Below, in pieces: positions 52,806 to 62,100 of a DNA stretch of 64,000 bases (its first letter is position 1; each line of letters begins with the position of its first letter). The stretch is from NCBI GenBank assembly GCA_964602485.1, contig CAZRQU010000002.1, forward strand, positions 62,001 through 126,000. The letters run 5' to 3'. The position numbers and the translations under genes were made by a program. The stretch is from WJLG01 sp964602485 (lineage in GTDB: Bacteria > Patescibacteriota > Patescibacteriia > Patescibacteriales > WJLG01). The notes under the pieces are model-generated. The model was given only the letters and a program-made list of their open reading frames with translations, searched no databases and was not told the origin of the DNA.

Positions 52806-54020
52806 CTATTGTTCTTCTGTTTTTACATATTCATCAAAGCAACGCAAGAATCTCTGAGTGGCCCGCTTTCTGATAAAATGAACTTCATCTACCAGTTTTT
52901 CTGAATCCACCCATTTCCAGCTGGCATGATCCCAGAAATTTATGGAAATATTCTCATCTTTGCCAGTGAATTCAGCAATGAAGAGGCCTTGTTTCTGACC
53001 CTTGAAACCGGTATGTTTGCGTCTGGACTCGGCCCGACAGCTGGTTTCACCCTTACGAGTACCGAATTTGTACTTATGTATATGCCTATAAGCGCGCTTG
53101 GGTATGAATTTGTCGCAATTTAGTTCTTCACGTAATTCTCTGGTTCCGGCATCCATCAAGTTTTGCCCGTCGCGTCCGCCTTGAGGCAGCTGCCACTCTC
53201 CTCTCTCGTCTTTTCTTTCCACTATTAATACCTTGTATTTATCTTTGTTCTTCTTATAAAGCAAGCAAGCGACATTCGGCCGATAAAAGAAAGGACGGAA
53301 GAACTTGTGGCGAAAGAATTTAAAAGGAAAGATGACCACAGCTCTAAATATCCTCTTTATTCTCTTCCGAGGGGCTATGATCAAGCGCCAAATCCACTCT
53401 AGGCCGATAAAACGCAATGCTTTCGGGGCTCTTTTGGCTCGGCCGGTAATAAAATCAAAGGACCCGCCGACCCCTAAAGCCACCCTTACGCCCTTGGCTC
53501 CTTTGACCGTATGATGTATGAATTTTTCTTGGTAAGGGGCGCCAAAATTAACAAAGACTATCTTAGGGTCGAACGCAAAGAGATCATCGCTTAATTTATT
53601 GTCTGTTCGGTTTAGATTCTCGGAAAAGAATTCCAATTTTGGATATTGTTTGCGAATGGCTTTATCTATATCTCTTTTACTGGAAAGGCCTTCTTTCCAG
53701 TTTATTAAAGCCACCTTCACTCCTTTGTCCTCGGCCATTTTTAATATATCCCTGGTTAGATCGGCTCCGGTCACTCTTTTTAGATCGTTTCCGTTGAACC
53801 AAGAAGCTACTTTTAGGCCAAAGCCGTCTGGCAAAGCCAGGTCAGCCGAGTTGATTATGTAAAAAAGCTCTTCGTCATGTATGGCATCAAGAATTATTTC
53901 CGGATTGGGAGTAACCACCTGATTGCATTTTTTGGACCTTAAAAAATCCTCGACCTTGTCCAGGGCTTTCTTTCGATCCGTCTTTGATAGCTTTATGCCT
54001 AAAATATCTATTTTTTCCAT
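52806..54020 (-). CDS. WecG/TagA/CpsF-family glycosyltransferase fused to a Nudix domain
   Basis: 404 aa. The N-terminal part (about 1-240) is a WecG/TagA (GT26) transferase: TPNPEIIL, LPDGFGL, VNFGAPYQEKFI and the GVGGSFDFITG with APKALRFIGLEWIWRL. This family adds a sugar to undecaprenyl-pyrophosphate-linked GlcNAc. The C-terminal part (about 250-400) is RppH/Ap4A-hydrolase-like Nudix: PQGGRDGQ and RELREEL are present, but the loop is one residue shorter than in RppH, the Glu after the Gly is missing and the last Gly is Asn. The frame is continuous. Confidence 0.88.
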   Translation of the reverse strand: MEKIDILGIKLSKTDRKKALDKVEDFLRSKKCNQVVTPNPEIILDAIHDEELFYIINSADLALPDGFGLKVASWFNGNDLKRVTGADLTRDILKMAEDKGVKVALINWKEGLSSKRDIDKAIRKQYPKLEFFSENLNRTDNKLSDDLFAFDPKIVFVNFGAPYQEKFIHHTVKGAKGVRVALGVGGSFDFITGRAKRAPKALRFIGLEWIWRLIIAPRKRIKRIFRAVVIFPFKFFRHKFFRPFFYRPNVACLLYKKNKDKYKVLIVERKDERGEWQLPQGGRDGQNLMDAGTRELREELNCDKFIPKRAYRHIHKYKFGTRKGETSCRAESRRKHTGFKGQKQGLFIAEFTGKDENISINFWDHASWKWVDSEKLVDEVHFIRKRATQRFLRCFDEYVKTEEQ

Positions 54021-54043
54021 ATTTTCATTATAGTCTATTTATT

Positions 54044-54077
54044 AAAAAAGAAAAACCGCCCGCTTCTTAGCAGACGG
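54044..54077 (-). terminator. Terminator of the 115-aa gene
   Basis: Minus strand: CCGTCTGC / GCGGGCGG arms (two mismatch or wobble positions), 6-nt loop, then TTTTTCTTTTTT. Confidence 0.75.
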
Positions 54078-54097
54078 CCATAATGAGGATCACCCTT

Positions 54098-54445
54098 TTA
54101 GGCGATAACAGCGAGCGGCAAGCCCAAGTGATGGGATCTTGCTACTCTCTCATGATGAGCTATCCCCAGCTGTTCCCTAAAAGGATAAATGACATCGAAT
54201 ATTTGGCGCTCAGCCCAGTTTCTGGCTCTCCAAGCCAGACTACGCAGGAAGAAATAGACCCGATAAAGAACTTGAACGCAATCATCATAGAATGCCTGCA
54301 GTTCTTTGCGGTCGATGATGCTCGTTAGGAATCGGACCCTTCTTAGGTCTCTCTTTCCTAGAACCTCACCGCGGTCCAGCTTCCTTTCCAAATTCCTGAT
54401 AACGCTTGGGATTTGAGAACTGAGAGAACGCCTTTCTTTTTCCAT
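54098..54445 (-). CDS. Hypothetical protein, 115 aa
   Basis: Not recognised. Highly basic, helical protein (many Arg; LDRGEVLGKRDLRRVRFL in the first half), no Cys, no membrane segment. The ATG follows AAAGGAGAGG 9 nt upstream. GC-rich codon use compared with clpB next door. Divergent from clpB, with its own terminator; a nucleic-acid-binding role is possible from the charge only. Confidence 0.7.
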   Translation of the reverse strand: MEKERRSLSSQIPSVIRNLERKLDRGEVLGKRDLRRVRFLTSIIDRKELQAFYDDCVQVLYRVYFFLRSLAWRARNWAERQIFDVIYPFREQLGIAHHERVARSHHLGLPLAVIA

Positions 54446-54529
54446 AAGCGCATACCTCTCCTTTCTGGGGGTTTGAGTTAAAAAAACAAAAAAGGAACCA
54501 ACTATTATACTAATATTTTAACTAAGATC

Positions 54530-54552
54530 TGTCAATAATACGGCTATTGACA
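54530..54552. promoter_or_regulatory. Inverted repeat joining divergent -35 elements
   Basis: TGTCAATA / TATTGACA 7 bp apart; each arm contains TTGACA for one direction. The leftward one has a TATAAT only at a 20-bp spacing, so that promoter is uncertain. Confidence 0.4.
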
Positions 54553-54576
54553 AAGAGGGTGTTCATAGGTTATATT
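54547..54576 (+). promoter_or_regulatory. Promoter of clpB
   Basis: TTGACA (54547-54552), 18-bp spacer, TATATT (54571-54576). The start falls in the CIRCE operator. Confidence 0.75.
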
Positions 54577-54580
54577 TAAG

Positions 54581-54607
54581 TTAGCACTCTTAACTAAAGA
54601 CTGCTAA
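54581..54607 (+). promoter_or_regulatory. CIRCE operator (HrcA site) upstream of clpB
   Basis: TTAGCACTC, a 9-bp spacer, GACTGCTAA: the CIRCE consensus with one mismatch (GAGTGCTAA expected). It overlaps the transcription start, so HrcA binding would block initiation and heat shock would release it. hrcA is not in the window. Confidence 0.87.
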
Positions 54608-54611
54608 TTCA

Positions 54612-54730
54612 ACGGTATGCAGTATGTGGTATGTGGTATTCAGTATATAGACAAATTATTTAAAAACCACCACCTTCCCTATTGAATTTTATAATAATAT
54701 ACTGAATACCAGATACTAAATACTAAACAC
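54612..54730. repeat. Simple-sequence region between CIRCE and clpB
   Basis: TATG-TGG-TAT words (GCAGTATGTGGTATGTGG, TTCAGTATAT) followed near the gene by inverted AT-rich words (ATACTGAATACC, ATACTAAATACTAAACACTAAAT). It makes a clpB leader of about 150 nt without an SD. Confidence 0.5.
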
Positions 54731-54737
54731 TAAATAT

Positions 54738-57383
54738 ATGTTCAATAAATTTACGACCAAATCACAAGAAGCTATCATTAATGCCCAAATATTGGCTCAG
54801 GAGAATGGCCAGGCCAATATCGAAGCTTTTCATTTGCTAGCTTCCTTGCTTGAGCAGAACGAAAGTTTGATCAGGCCCATATTAGAAAAATTAAAAGTCG
54901 ATCCGGAGATCATCAAAGAAAAAGTGTTTGCCGAAATAGCCAAAATGCCTAAATCAAGTGATGGCTTTACCCCAATGGGCGCCGGCGATAGTATGAATAC
55001 CGTTTCCGGAACAGCCGAGGTGGCCATGATATTGGAAAGAAGTAAAAAGGAAGCCGACAAGATGCAAGATGAGTTCATATCCACTGAACATATACTTCTG
55101 GCCTTAATTGGCATCAAGTCCAAGGCTCAGCAGTTGCTTTTGGCTGACAAAGTCGCCTACGACGCCGTTCTTAATATATTAAGGGAGCTGAGAGGCAACA
55201 ACAATATAACTGATCCGGACCCGGAGAATAAATATAAAGTTTTAGAAAAATATACCATAGATCTTACTGAGCAAGCCAAGGGTAAGAAGCTGGATCCGGT
55301 GATCGGTCGTGATTCGGAGATCAGGCGGGTTATGCAAGTACTTCTTCGTCGAACCAAGAACAACCCAGTCCTTATAGGTGAAGCAGGAACCGGTAAAACC
55401 GCTATCGTCGAAGGCTTGGCCCAAAGGATAATATCCGGAGACGCACCAGAGAATTTGCGCGGTAAAAGGATAGTGGCCTTGGACCTGGGCGCTTTGGTGG
55501 CTGGAGCCAAGTTCAGAGGCGAATTCGAAGACCGTCTAAAAGCCGTTATCAAAGAAATAGACGCCCATAAAGGCGAGATAATATTATTTATAGATGAATT
55601 ACATACCTTGGTGGGAACCGGCGCTTCTGAAGGAGCAATGGATGCTTCCAATATGCTTAAACCCGCTTTAGCTCGTGGGAAGATCAGAACCATTGGCGCT
55701 ACCACTACCAAGGAATATCAAAAATATATAGAAAAGGATGCCGCTTTGGAAAGGCGTTTCCAGCCGATCACTGTGGCTGAGCCGACCATTGAGGACACCA
55801 TAGACATTCTGCGCGGTATCAAAGAGAAATACGAGGTTCATCACGGCATTAGGATAACCGACGAAGCCTTAGAATCGGCCGCTAAGTTGTCTGTTCGCTA
55901 CATATCAGACCGTTTTTTGCCGGATAAGGCTATCGACTTGATAGATGAAGCCACTTCTGCTCTGCGTATGGAAGTGGATTCCACTCCGGAAGAATTGGAT
56001 AAGATGAAGCGCGAGATCAGGCGACTGGAGATCACTAAAGCTGGACTATCCAAAGATAGAAAAAAGGACCAAAAGAAACTTACCGAAGTAAATAAGGAAT
56101 TGGAAGAACTAAAAGAAAAAGCCAATCAGTATGAACTTCATTGGAATAATGAAAAAGAGATAATCGCCAAGATCAGAGATTCCAAAAGGCAAATAGACGA
56201 GCTTAAGGCCAAATCGGATATTATAGAAAGGTCCGGAGAGGATCTGGTTAAAGTGGCCGAGATAAGATATAGCCAGATACCTAATTTGGAAAAACAGGTA
56301 AAAAAGCAAGAGGCTGAATTGGCCAAGATCCAAAAGAACGGTCAAAGCATATTAAAAGAAGAGATAGACGAAGAGGATATCGCCAAAGTGATAGCCCGTT
56401 GGACAGGTATTCCGGTTTCCAAGATGCTTGAATCGGAAATGAAGAAATTGGCCCATGCTGAAGAAGAGCTTAAGAAACGGATAGTTGGTCAAAATGAGGC
56501 CATAGAAGGCGTCTCTAACGCTCTCAGGCGCTCTAGAGCCGGTGTTTCTGAGGAGGATAAGCCGATCGGCTCCTTCTTGTTCGTCGGTCCGACCGGTGTT
56601 GGTAAAACTGAAATGGCCAAGGCGCTGGCCGAATTCATGTTCAATGATGAGAACTCTTTGATCCGTTTGGATATGAGCGAATATATGGAAAAGCATTCTG
56701 TAGCCAAGATCATCGGATCCCCTCCCGGTTATATCGGACACGAGGAAGGCGGACAGCTTACGGAGATGGTTAGAAGAAGGCCTTACAGCGTGATACTCTT
56801 TGATGAGATAGAAAAAGCCCACCCGGAAGTATTCAATATACTTTTGCAAGTATTAGATGACGGACGAGTCACCGATTCTAAAGGACGGACCGTGAACTTC
56901 AAAAATTCCATAATCATAATGACCTCTAATCTGGGCAATGAAATAATCAAGCAATATGCCATTGGTTTCAAGCCGGACGATGAAGCAAACGACCCGGCAA
57001 GTGACAAGCAGATGAAGACCAAGATCCACGACAAGCTAAAAGAGAGCTTCAAGCTGGAATTCTTGAACAGAATAGATGAGATAGTGGTCTTCAAAACCCT
57101 TACTCAAAAGGCTTTGGTCGATATTATCGATCTGGAACTGGACAAGGTGCAAAGGCGCTTGAAGAACAAAGAAATAGCTATCAAGATAAGCGCTAAGGTG
57201 AAGAAGATGTTGGCGCGAGAAGGTTATGATACCACTTTCGGAGCCAGACCTTTGAAGAGGATAATCCAAAACAAGATACTAGATGAATTATCTATGGATA
57301 TAGTTGAAGGCAAGGTAAAGGAAGGAGATAAAGTGTCGATCGATATCGGCTCTGAGGATAAGATAAGATTATCAGTGAAATAA
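54738..57383 (+). CDS. clpB: ATP-dependent chaperone ClpB
   Basis: Hexameric disaggregase working with DnaK. 881 aa: Clp-N repeats (about 1-145), AAA1 with GEAGTGKTA and FIDELHT, a long coiled-coil M domain (about 400-545), AAA2 with GPTGVGKTE and [10 protein letters not shown]. Both Walker A and B pairs are intact, unlike the Clp-like protein at 39252. The long M domain and no IGF/L ClpP-binding loop favour ClpB over ClpC or ClpA. Controlled by CIRCE. Confidence 0.95.
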   Translation: MFNKFTTKSQEAIINAQILAQENGQANIEAFHLLASLLEQNESLIRPILEKLKVDPEIIKEKVFAEIAKMPKSSDGFTPMGAGDSMNTVSGTAEVAMILERSKKEADKMQDEFISTEHILLALIGIKSKAQQLLLADKVAYDAVLNILRELRGNNNITDPDPENKYKVLEKYTIDLTEQAKGKKLDPVIGRDSEIRRVMQVLLRRTKNNPVLIGEAGTGKTAIVEGLAQRIISGDAPENLRGKRIVALDLGALVAGAKFRGEFEDRLKAVIKEIDAHKGEIILFIDELHTLVGTGASEGAMDASNMLKPALARGKIRTIGATTTKEYQKYIEKDAALERRFQPITVAEPTIEDTIDILRGIKEKYEVHHGIRITDEALESAAKLSVRYISDRFLPDKAIDLIDEATSALRMEVDSTPEELDKMKREIRRLEITKAGLSKDRKKDQKKLTEVNKELEELKEKANQYELHWNNEKEIIAKIRDSKRQIDELKAKSDIIERSGEDLVKVAEIRYSQIPNLEKQVKKQEAELAKIQKNGQSILKEEIDEEDIAKVIARWTGIPVSKMLESEMKKLAHAEEELKKRIVGQNEAIEGVSNALRRSRAGVSEEDKPIGSFLFVGPTGVGKTEMAKALAEFMFNDENSLIRLDMSEYMEKHSVAKIIGSPPGYIGHEEGGQLTEMVRRRPYSVILFDEIEKAHPEVFNILLQVLDDGRVTDSKGRTVNFKNSIIIMTSNLGNEIIKQYAIGFKPDDEANDPASDKQMKTKIHDKLKESFKLEFLNRIDEIVVFKTLTQKALVDIIDLELDKVQRRLKNKEIAIKISAKVKKMLAREGYDTTFGARPLKRIIQNKILDELSMDIVEGKVKEGDKVSIDIGSEDKIRLSVK

Positions 57384-57394
57384 ATTCGATCAAA

Positions 57395-57437
57395 TAAAAA
57401 AAAGGATCCTGACCTACAATGCGGGATCCTTTTTTTA
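57395..57437. terminator. Terminator between clpB and the histidine kinase
   Basis: AAAGGATCC / GGATCCTTT arms around a 15-nt loop, A-run left and T-run right, so usable from both sides. Confidence 0.85.
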
Positions 57438-57450
57438 TATTGAAAAACAG

Positions 57451-59610
57451 TTATTTTTTATACAAGGGAACAGTCAAGCTAAAAGTGGTACCTTTCCCCG
57501 GTTGAGTTTCTTCCAATTTTAGCTTTCCATCACAGGCGCTTATTATCTCCTTGGATATATAGAGACCAAGACCGGATCCGGCCGGACGATTGCTTATCCC
57601 TCTTTGCCCTCTGGTGAACTTATCGAATATCTTGCCCACATCCTGCTCATCTATACCGCAACCGGTATCTTTTATATAGACCTTCAGGAAGTCGTCCAAC
57701 TTTTCGTAGTATATATCTATCTGTCCTTTTTTAGTGTAGGAGATGGAATTGTTCAAAAGGTTGGAAATAGCCTGTTTGAGCTCCTTGGGGTCACAAAGGA
57801 CAGCTGGAACCTTGAAGGAGGTGTCTAGGTTTATCTTTAACTTCCTTTCCTTTACTACAGACATTTCTCGACTTTCTTCCACTAGTCCCTTTACTATTTT
57901 TGAAATATCGGTTTTTCTCTTCTCTACTTTTATGGATTCGCCCTCAAAAGCAAAGGCCTTCCAGAAATCATGGGTTATCTCTTCCATTCGTTTTATCCCC
58001 TCCTCTATGTAGGTAAGTCCTTTCTCCTGAGTAAAGCTCTCTTCTCTTATCATAAAGATCGAATTCCTGATAATGGAAATAGGAGTGTTCAATTGATGGT
58101 TGACCAAGCGCAAGAAGTCGCTCTTCATTTCCAAAAGTTTTTCCAAACGTTTATTGTTTTCTTTTAGTTCCTGAGCCTTTTTCCTGATATCCTTGGTCTG
58201 CTTTTCGACCCTCTGAGCCAGGCTGCGGTTGAGGTCATAAATTCTATTATAGAGCTCTCGACTCTCTATAGCTGAGGCCAATTGAGCAGCTATCACTTTG
58301 AGCGTATTAACATCAGTAACATTATAAAAATCCTGCGAGCCCTTAGGACCAAGCAACATCAGTCCTATTATTCGCTTCTTAGATGTTAAGGGCATGACAA
58401 TGTCTATATTTTTGGAAATTAACTTACACAAACCATCTTTCTTACCGGATATATGGCAAACATCGAGCTCACCTCTAACCACCGGCTCACCTTCTTCGAA
58501 ATATTCTTTTTCAAGAAAATCATCTTTTTGATAGATCTTTTCTTTTGTCTGGCATCCGCGCGAATAGATCATCTTATATGCCCCTTGGTTCCGTTCGTAT
58601 TTCAGCAACACAAAAGTCTTTAACATAAACACTTCTGCAAGCTTGTTAAAAATAAAATTGTAAATGGAAACCGGTTTCAAAGTCCTGATCAATTTATCAG
58701 AAATGGAAGATATTAATTTGCCCGGCTGATAAAGCGAGTAGAAAAAATATCTATTTGCCAAGTAATAGTAGAATTTCTTGGTATATCTGAAAGCGAAGAT
58801 AGAAAAGACTATCAAACAAAAATCCACCAAAAAATACTGGTCTAATCTCAATACTGACAATCCGGCATCCAAAAAGAATACCAATAGAAGCAATGTCCAC
58901 AGGGAGAAGAAATACACTCCCGACTTTCTGACAACTAAGGTAACACCCAAAAACCTTTTGGTTATTATCACATAGGCCGCAAATATCACAAAAGAGCTGG
59001 CCAAAATGTTGCCATAGGGAGGGATATTAATATCATACCAAAGAAAATAATTAGTAGAACCGCCCAAAAAGGACAAAAGCATCCCTATTAGGATGTACTT
59101 TATCTGTTGTTTTTTTACTAATGTGGCCTTTCTAGACTTCTTATAGAGAAGCAGAGAAGAATAAAGGACGAAGGTAAAGAAATACACCAAATAAAGATGA
59201 TAAAACAATCCCGGCTCGGCCCAAAACCGCATATTGAATTTAGGGGAAACACCACTTATAAAGAAAGGAGTGAAGACGGAGATACAAAAAATGATAGCTA
59301 AAACATATGCTCCATATATACTTTTTTTTCTTTTCTGATAAAGATCCAGCCAATTTATTACGAAATGAAAATAGGTCACTGGAGTGAATATGGCCCCCAA
59401 GTGCAATAGCCTAAAGGAAAGAACGGTCCCTTCCGCTGTTCTAGCTATTGGCCAACCGATATAAAAAAGAGACCAAACAGCCACTGAAAGACAAAAATAA
59501 AAAAAGCTCCTATTGATCCTATTGTGAGCATTCTTAAAGAGTATCAAAAAACCCAGCAAGGAGCTTATCAAAGCATTAAATATCGCGCTTATAATGAAGA
59601 AGTGATACAT
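57451..59610 (-). CDS. Membrane histidine kinase with 7TM sensor and GAF domain
   Basis: 719 aa from the chosen ATG; an in-frame TTG at 59631 is the alternative. N-terminal seven-helix sensor (about 1-225), a further hydrophobic segment (about 235-290), a GAF-like domain (about 315-460), a coiled coil, HisKA with the phospho-acceptor His in RLVNHQLNTPIS, then HATPase with N box NLLNNSISY, DTGCGI and GSGLGLYIS. Signals a response regulator, most likely the one at 60742. An extended -10 lies upstream at 59651. Confidence 0.9.
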   Translation of the reverse strand: MYHFFIISAIFNALISSLLGFLILFKNAHNRINRSFFYFCLSVAVWSLFYIGWPIARTAEGTVLSFRLLHLGAIFTPVTYFHFVINWLDLYQKRKKSIYGAYVLAIIFCISVFTPFFISGVSPKFNMRFWAEPGLFYHLYLVYFFTFVLYSSLLLYKKSRKATLVKKQQIKYILIGMLLSFLGGSTNYFLWYDINIPPYGNILASSFVIFAAYVIITKRFLGVTLVVRKSGVYFFSLWTLLLLVFFLDAGLSVLRLDQYFLVDFCLIVFSIFAFRYTKKFYYYLANRYFFYSLYQPGKLISSISDKLIRTLKPVSIYNFIFNKLAEVFMLKTFVLLKYERNQGAYKMIYSRGCQTKEKIYQKDDFLEKEYFEEGEPVVRGELDVCHISGKKDGLCKLISKNIDIVMPLTSKKRIIGLMLLGPKGSQDFYNVTDVNTLKVIAAQLASAIESRELYNRIYDLNRSLAQRVEKQTKDIRKKAQELKENNKRLEKLLEMKSDFLRLVNHQLNTPISIIRNSIFMIREESFTQEKGLTYIEEGIKRMEEITHDFWKAFAFEGESIKVEKRKTDISKIVKGLVEESREMSVVKERKLKINLDTSFKVPAVLCDPKELKQAISNLLNNSISYTKKGQIDIYYEKLDDFLKVYIKDTGCGIDEQDVGKIFDKFTRGQRGISNRPAGSGLGLYISKEIISACDGKLKLEETQPGKGTTFSLTVPLYKK

Positions 59611-59650
59611 CTTTTTAAAAAAAATCTTCAAATCTTACTATATTATTTAT

Positions 59651-59656
59651 ATTATA
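59651..59656 (-). promoter_or_regulatory. Extended -10 of the histidine kinase gene
   Basis: Minus-strand TGC plus TATAAT; no good -35. Leader about 34 nt to the ATG at 59610. Confidence 0.4.
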
Positions 59657-59685
59657 GCAAGATTCGAAGATGTTTTGAAGCTTTT

Positions 59686-60660
59686 TCATGGAGCCAACCC
59701 AACTCCTATCTCATAGAATCTGGTCGGTTCTTCCTGAAAATAGCCCTGATAGATCCAGCCTGCCTCCTCAAAAGCCTGTCGCAGTTCTCCTAGCGGCCTG
59801 AACTTGAGTTGCCAACTGGCCGTTTCCCGAAGGATAAAGGCGCAGAGAAGGTCCTTTTTGGCCATTTCGTCCAAGAGAGCGGCGGCAACCAAAGTGCCGC
59901 CGGGGCGAAAATAACGCCTCAGGGACTTGAGTAATACCACTCTGGACCTATGGTCCATTCCGCAAAGGACCCCGACAAGTAATCCATAGTCTATGTCTTT
60001 ATGATAACGCCCGTTGAGCTTCATCATATTAGCTTCTATGAATCTTATATCGCCAAGATCCTTCAATTTGACCAAACGGCTTCCCCAGCCCAATGCTTTG
60101 CGATCTATGTCTACGCAGTCCACCGATATCCCTTTGCGGAAATCAGGCCGGTTTGTCAATAAATCTATCATATTGCGACCGGGACCGCTTCCGAAATCTA
60201 CTATCAGGCATTCGTCTTGCTGTTTGAGCATATCTTCAATAACAGAAGACGAATGCCTTGTTACGACCTCGTAGCGATTGCGTAGTGCTTGGCCGCCGGC
60301 TTTGGAAAGCAAGAAATAGTTGTCTATTACTCCTTTCACCGGCTGAAGATGATACATTCTCTCCAGCATAGTAAACGTTCCTGGATTCTCAGTAAGGGCC
60401 GGAATGATCTCGCTTTCAGTTTGAAAATAATCAACAAGCTTGTCCCATTCGGGAATTTGCGGGCCGTGAAGCCCAGACAAGAACCCTCTCCTCAAGATCA
60501 AGGCAATATCCTTTGGCAGATTGGCCAAGATATATCTCCCGGCTTCGTCCTCCAAAAATACCTCCTTTTCCTGGACAGAAAGTTCGTAATGCTTTTGCAG
60601 AATCTTACAAATGGACATATTGCCCGCCATAAGATTTCCGCCGGTACTCTGTTTTGTCAT
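59686..60660 (-). CDS. SAM-dependent methyltransferase-like protein, 324 aa
   Basis: N-terminal helical region (about 1-140), then a Rossmann methyltransferase: VDFGSGPGRNMID (about residues 150-162), an acidic VDIDRK for the ribose, and LRRYFRPGGTLV as post-motif. Resembles class I small-molecule methyltransferases; substrate unknown. GAGGAG lies 6 nt before the ATG. The base composition is clearly more GC-rich than the kinase and regulator genes on either side, suggesting insertion between them. Confidence 0.8.
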   Translation of the reverse strand: MTKQSTGGNLMAGNMSICKILQKHYELSVQEKEVFLEDEAGRYILANLPKDIALILRRGFLSGLHGPQIPEWDKLVDYFQTESEIIPALTENPGTFTMLERMYHLQPVKGVIDNYFLLSKAGGQALRNRYEVVTRHSSSVIEDMLKQQDECLIVDFGSGPGRNMIDLLTNRPDFRKGISVDCVDIDRKALGWGSRLVKLKDLGDIRFIEANMMKLNGRYHKDIDYGLLVGVLCGMDHRSRVVLLKSLRRYFRPGGTLVAAALLDEMAKKDLLCAFILRETASWQLKFRPLGELRQAFEEAGWIYQGYFQEEPTRFYEIGVGLAP

Positions 60661-60722
60661 TTAAAACTCCTCGCAACAAAGGGTCCTAGAATATTTGTCT
60701 AAAAGAACAAATTTATTATTTT

Positions 60723-60741
60723 AAAAAGGTGTTTTACCACC
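60723..60741 (-). terminator. Weak terminator after the response regulator
   Basis: GGTG / CACC stem with 6-nt loop, then TTTTT on the minus strand, directly behind the stop. Confidence 0.45.
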
Positions 60742-61110
60742 CTAACCAATAAGTGTTTGCACATTGCGGACCACATCTCCTGGTTCTGACTGTGATTTTA
60801 TAAAATAGCCGTTGGCACCGAGTTTCAGTCCTTCGCTGATAGTTTTGTCGTCTTCCAGATTAGATAATATCATTATCGGAATAGTGGTTGTTTCCGCTGT
60901 TTTCTTAGCCTCTTTGAGAACTTTTAGGCCATCCATCTCTCCCGGAAGCATAATATCCAAAAGCACTATGTCCGGGCGGTCCTTTTTCATTATCTCAAAA
61001 CCCTCTTCTCCGTTAGAGGCAGTGTGGACCTCGAAATTTTCTTTTTTGAAAGTGGTAGCATAAATATTCAAAAGGAACTGGTCGTCCTCCACGATCAATA
61101 TTTTGGCCAT
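60742..61110 (-). CDS. Response regulator, receiver domain only (CheY-like)
   Basis: 122 aa from the ATG giving MAKILIVEDDQ; an upstream in-frame ATG at 61146 falls in the promoter. Receiver residues are all present: VEDD (acid pocket), the phospho-acceptor Asp in LLDIMLPG, Ser in ILSNL and Lys in FIKSQSE. No output domain, so it works by protein contact. Best partner by location is the kinase at 57451. Own consensus promoter. Confidence 0.92.
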   Translation of the reverse strand: MAKILIVEDDQFLLNIYATTFKKENFEVHTASNGEEGFEIMKKDRPDIVLLDIMLPGEMDGLKVLKEAKKTAETTTIPIMILSNLEDDKTISEGLKLGANGYFIKSQSEPGDVVRNVQTLIG

Positions 61111-61137
61111 ATTTTTCAGTATTAATATTATAATTAT

Positions 61138-61166
61138 ATTATACAATAAAAAGCCGTAAATGTTAA
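61138..61166 (-). promoter_or_regulatory. Promoter of the response regulator gene
   Basis: Minus-strand TTAACA (61166-61161), 17-bp spacer, TATAAT (61143-61138). The -35 overlaps the end of the ricT terminator. Confidence 0.7.
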
Positions 61167-61197
61167 ATAAAACCCCCTTATTAAGGGGGTTTTATTT
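61165..61197. terminator. Terminator of the ricT gene
   Basis: A perfect 33-bp inverted repeat with AAATAAAACCCCCTTA / TAAGGGGGTTTTATTT arms. Confidence 0.9.
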
Positions 61198-61212
61198 ATT
61201 TCAAGTCTTTTT

Positions 61213-62043
61213 CTATTTATTTTTATGGCGATTCAAGTCGACTTCGACTATGATATTACCGTCTTTAGGGTCATCGAATTCCACATCCACAGACTGCTTA
61301 AGCACATGGACGCCGATCACTGTGCCTTTCTGCCCGTCCACATTCACTCTCTGGCCAATGTCAGGCATTTTTTTAGCCAACTCTTCATATCCATGCTGCT
61401 CATAATACAAACAGCACATAAGGCGTCCGCAGACCCCTGATATCCTTTCACTGCCTCGATGGACCACTTGCTGAGATTCAGCCATTTCCGAAGTGATGGA
61501 TTCGAAATTATCAATAAAACTGCGGCAACAAAGTTCGCGTCCGCAATGACCGCAATCTCCGCAGATCTTGGCCTCATCTCTGATCCCTATTTGGGTCAAA
61601 CGAATGGTTTTGTTGAAATGAGCGGTCAGATCCTTGACCAATTCTCGAAAATCAACTCGACCATCCGCAATAAAAGCAAAGGTTATGCGACTGCCAGTGA
61701 AAGAGAAAAGCACATCAACCAGCTTCATCTCCAAACCTCTTTTGTCTATCATTTGCTTGCAGAAGTCCATGGCTTCTTTCTTCTCTTGGTCGTTAGGTAG
61801 TTTGGAAAGGTCTTCGCTGGTGGCCTTACGGATAACATTCTTAAATTCCATTTTTTCCACGCCGTCATCATCCTTGGCCTTTATCTCGCTCTCATCAACC
61901 TCCCTTACCTGAACTACGGCCCCCAATTCTTCACCGAATTCGGTATCGACTATGACCAAGTCGCCTTTGGTCAATTCCAACTCTCCGGGTTTGAAGAAAT
62001 AATCCTTATCCCAGGGTGCGAATTTTACTATAGCTAATATCAT
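61213..62043 (-). CDS. ricT: RicT/YaaT-like PSP1 domain protein
   Basis: 276 aa. PSP1 C-terminal domain signature: CGDCGHCGRELCC, GVCGRLMCCLYYE with the Cys cluster, and the DIGQRVNVDGQKG tail. In Bacillus the Fe-S-binding homologue acts with RicA and RicF in RNA maturation through RNase Y and in sporulation control; here the role is probably RNA metabolism. RicA and RicF are not in the window. Located downstream of tsf. Confidence 0.88.
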   Translation of the reverse strand: MILAIVKFAPWDKDYFFKPGELELTKGDLVIVDTEFGEELGAVVQVREVDESEIKAKDDDGVEKMEFKNVIRKATSEDLSKLPNDQEKKEAMDFCKQMIDKRGLEMKLVDVLFSFTGSRITFAFIADGRVDFRELVKDLTAHFNKTIRLTQIGIRDEAKICGDCGHCGRELCCRSFIDNFESITSEMAESQQVVHRGSERISGVCGRLMCCLYYEQHGYEELAKKMPDIGQRVNVDGQKGTVIGVHVLKQSVDVEFDDPKDGNIIVEVDLNRHKNK

Positions 62044-62065
62044 AAATATAGATAATATATATCAA

Positions 62066-62089
62066 CAGACCGCTTTTAGAAGCGGCCTG
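62066..62089 (-). terminator. Hairpin after tsf
   Basis: CAGACCGCTT / AAGCGGCCTG, one mismatch, 4-nt loop; no good T-run on the minus strand, so it may only attenuate. Confidence 0.45.
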
Positions 62090-62100
62090 TTTGAAGATTT

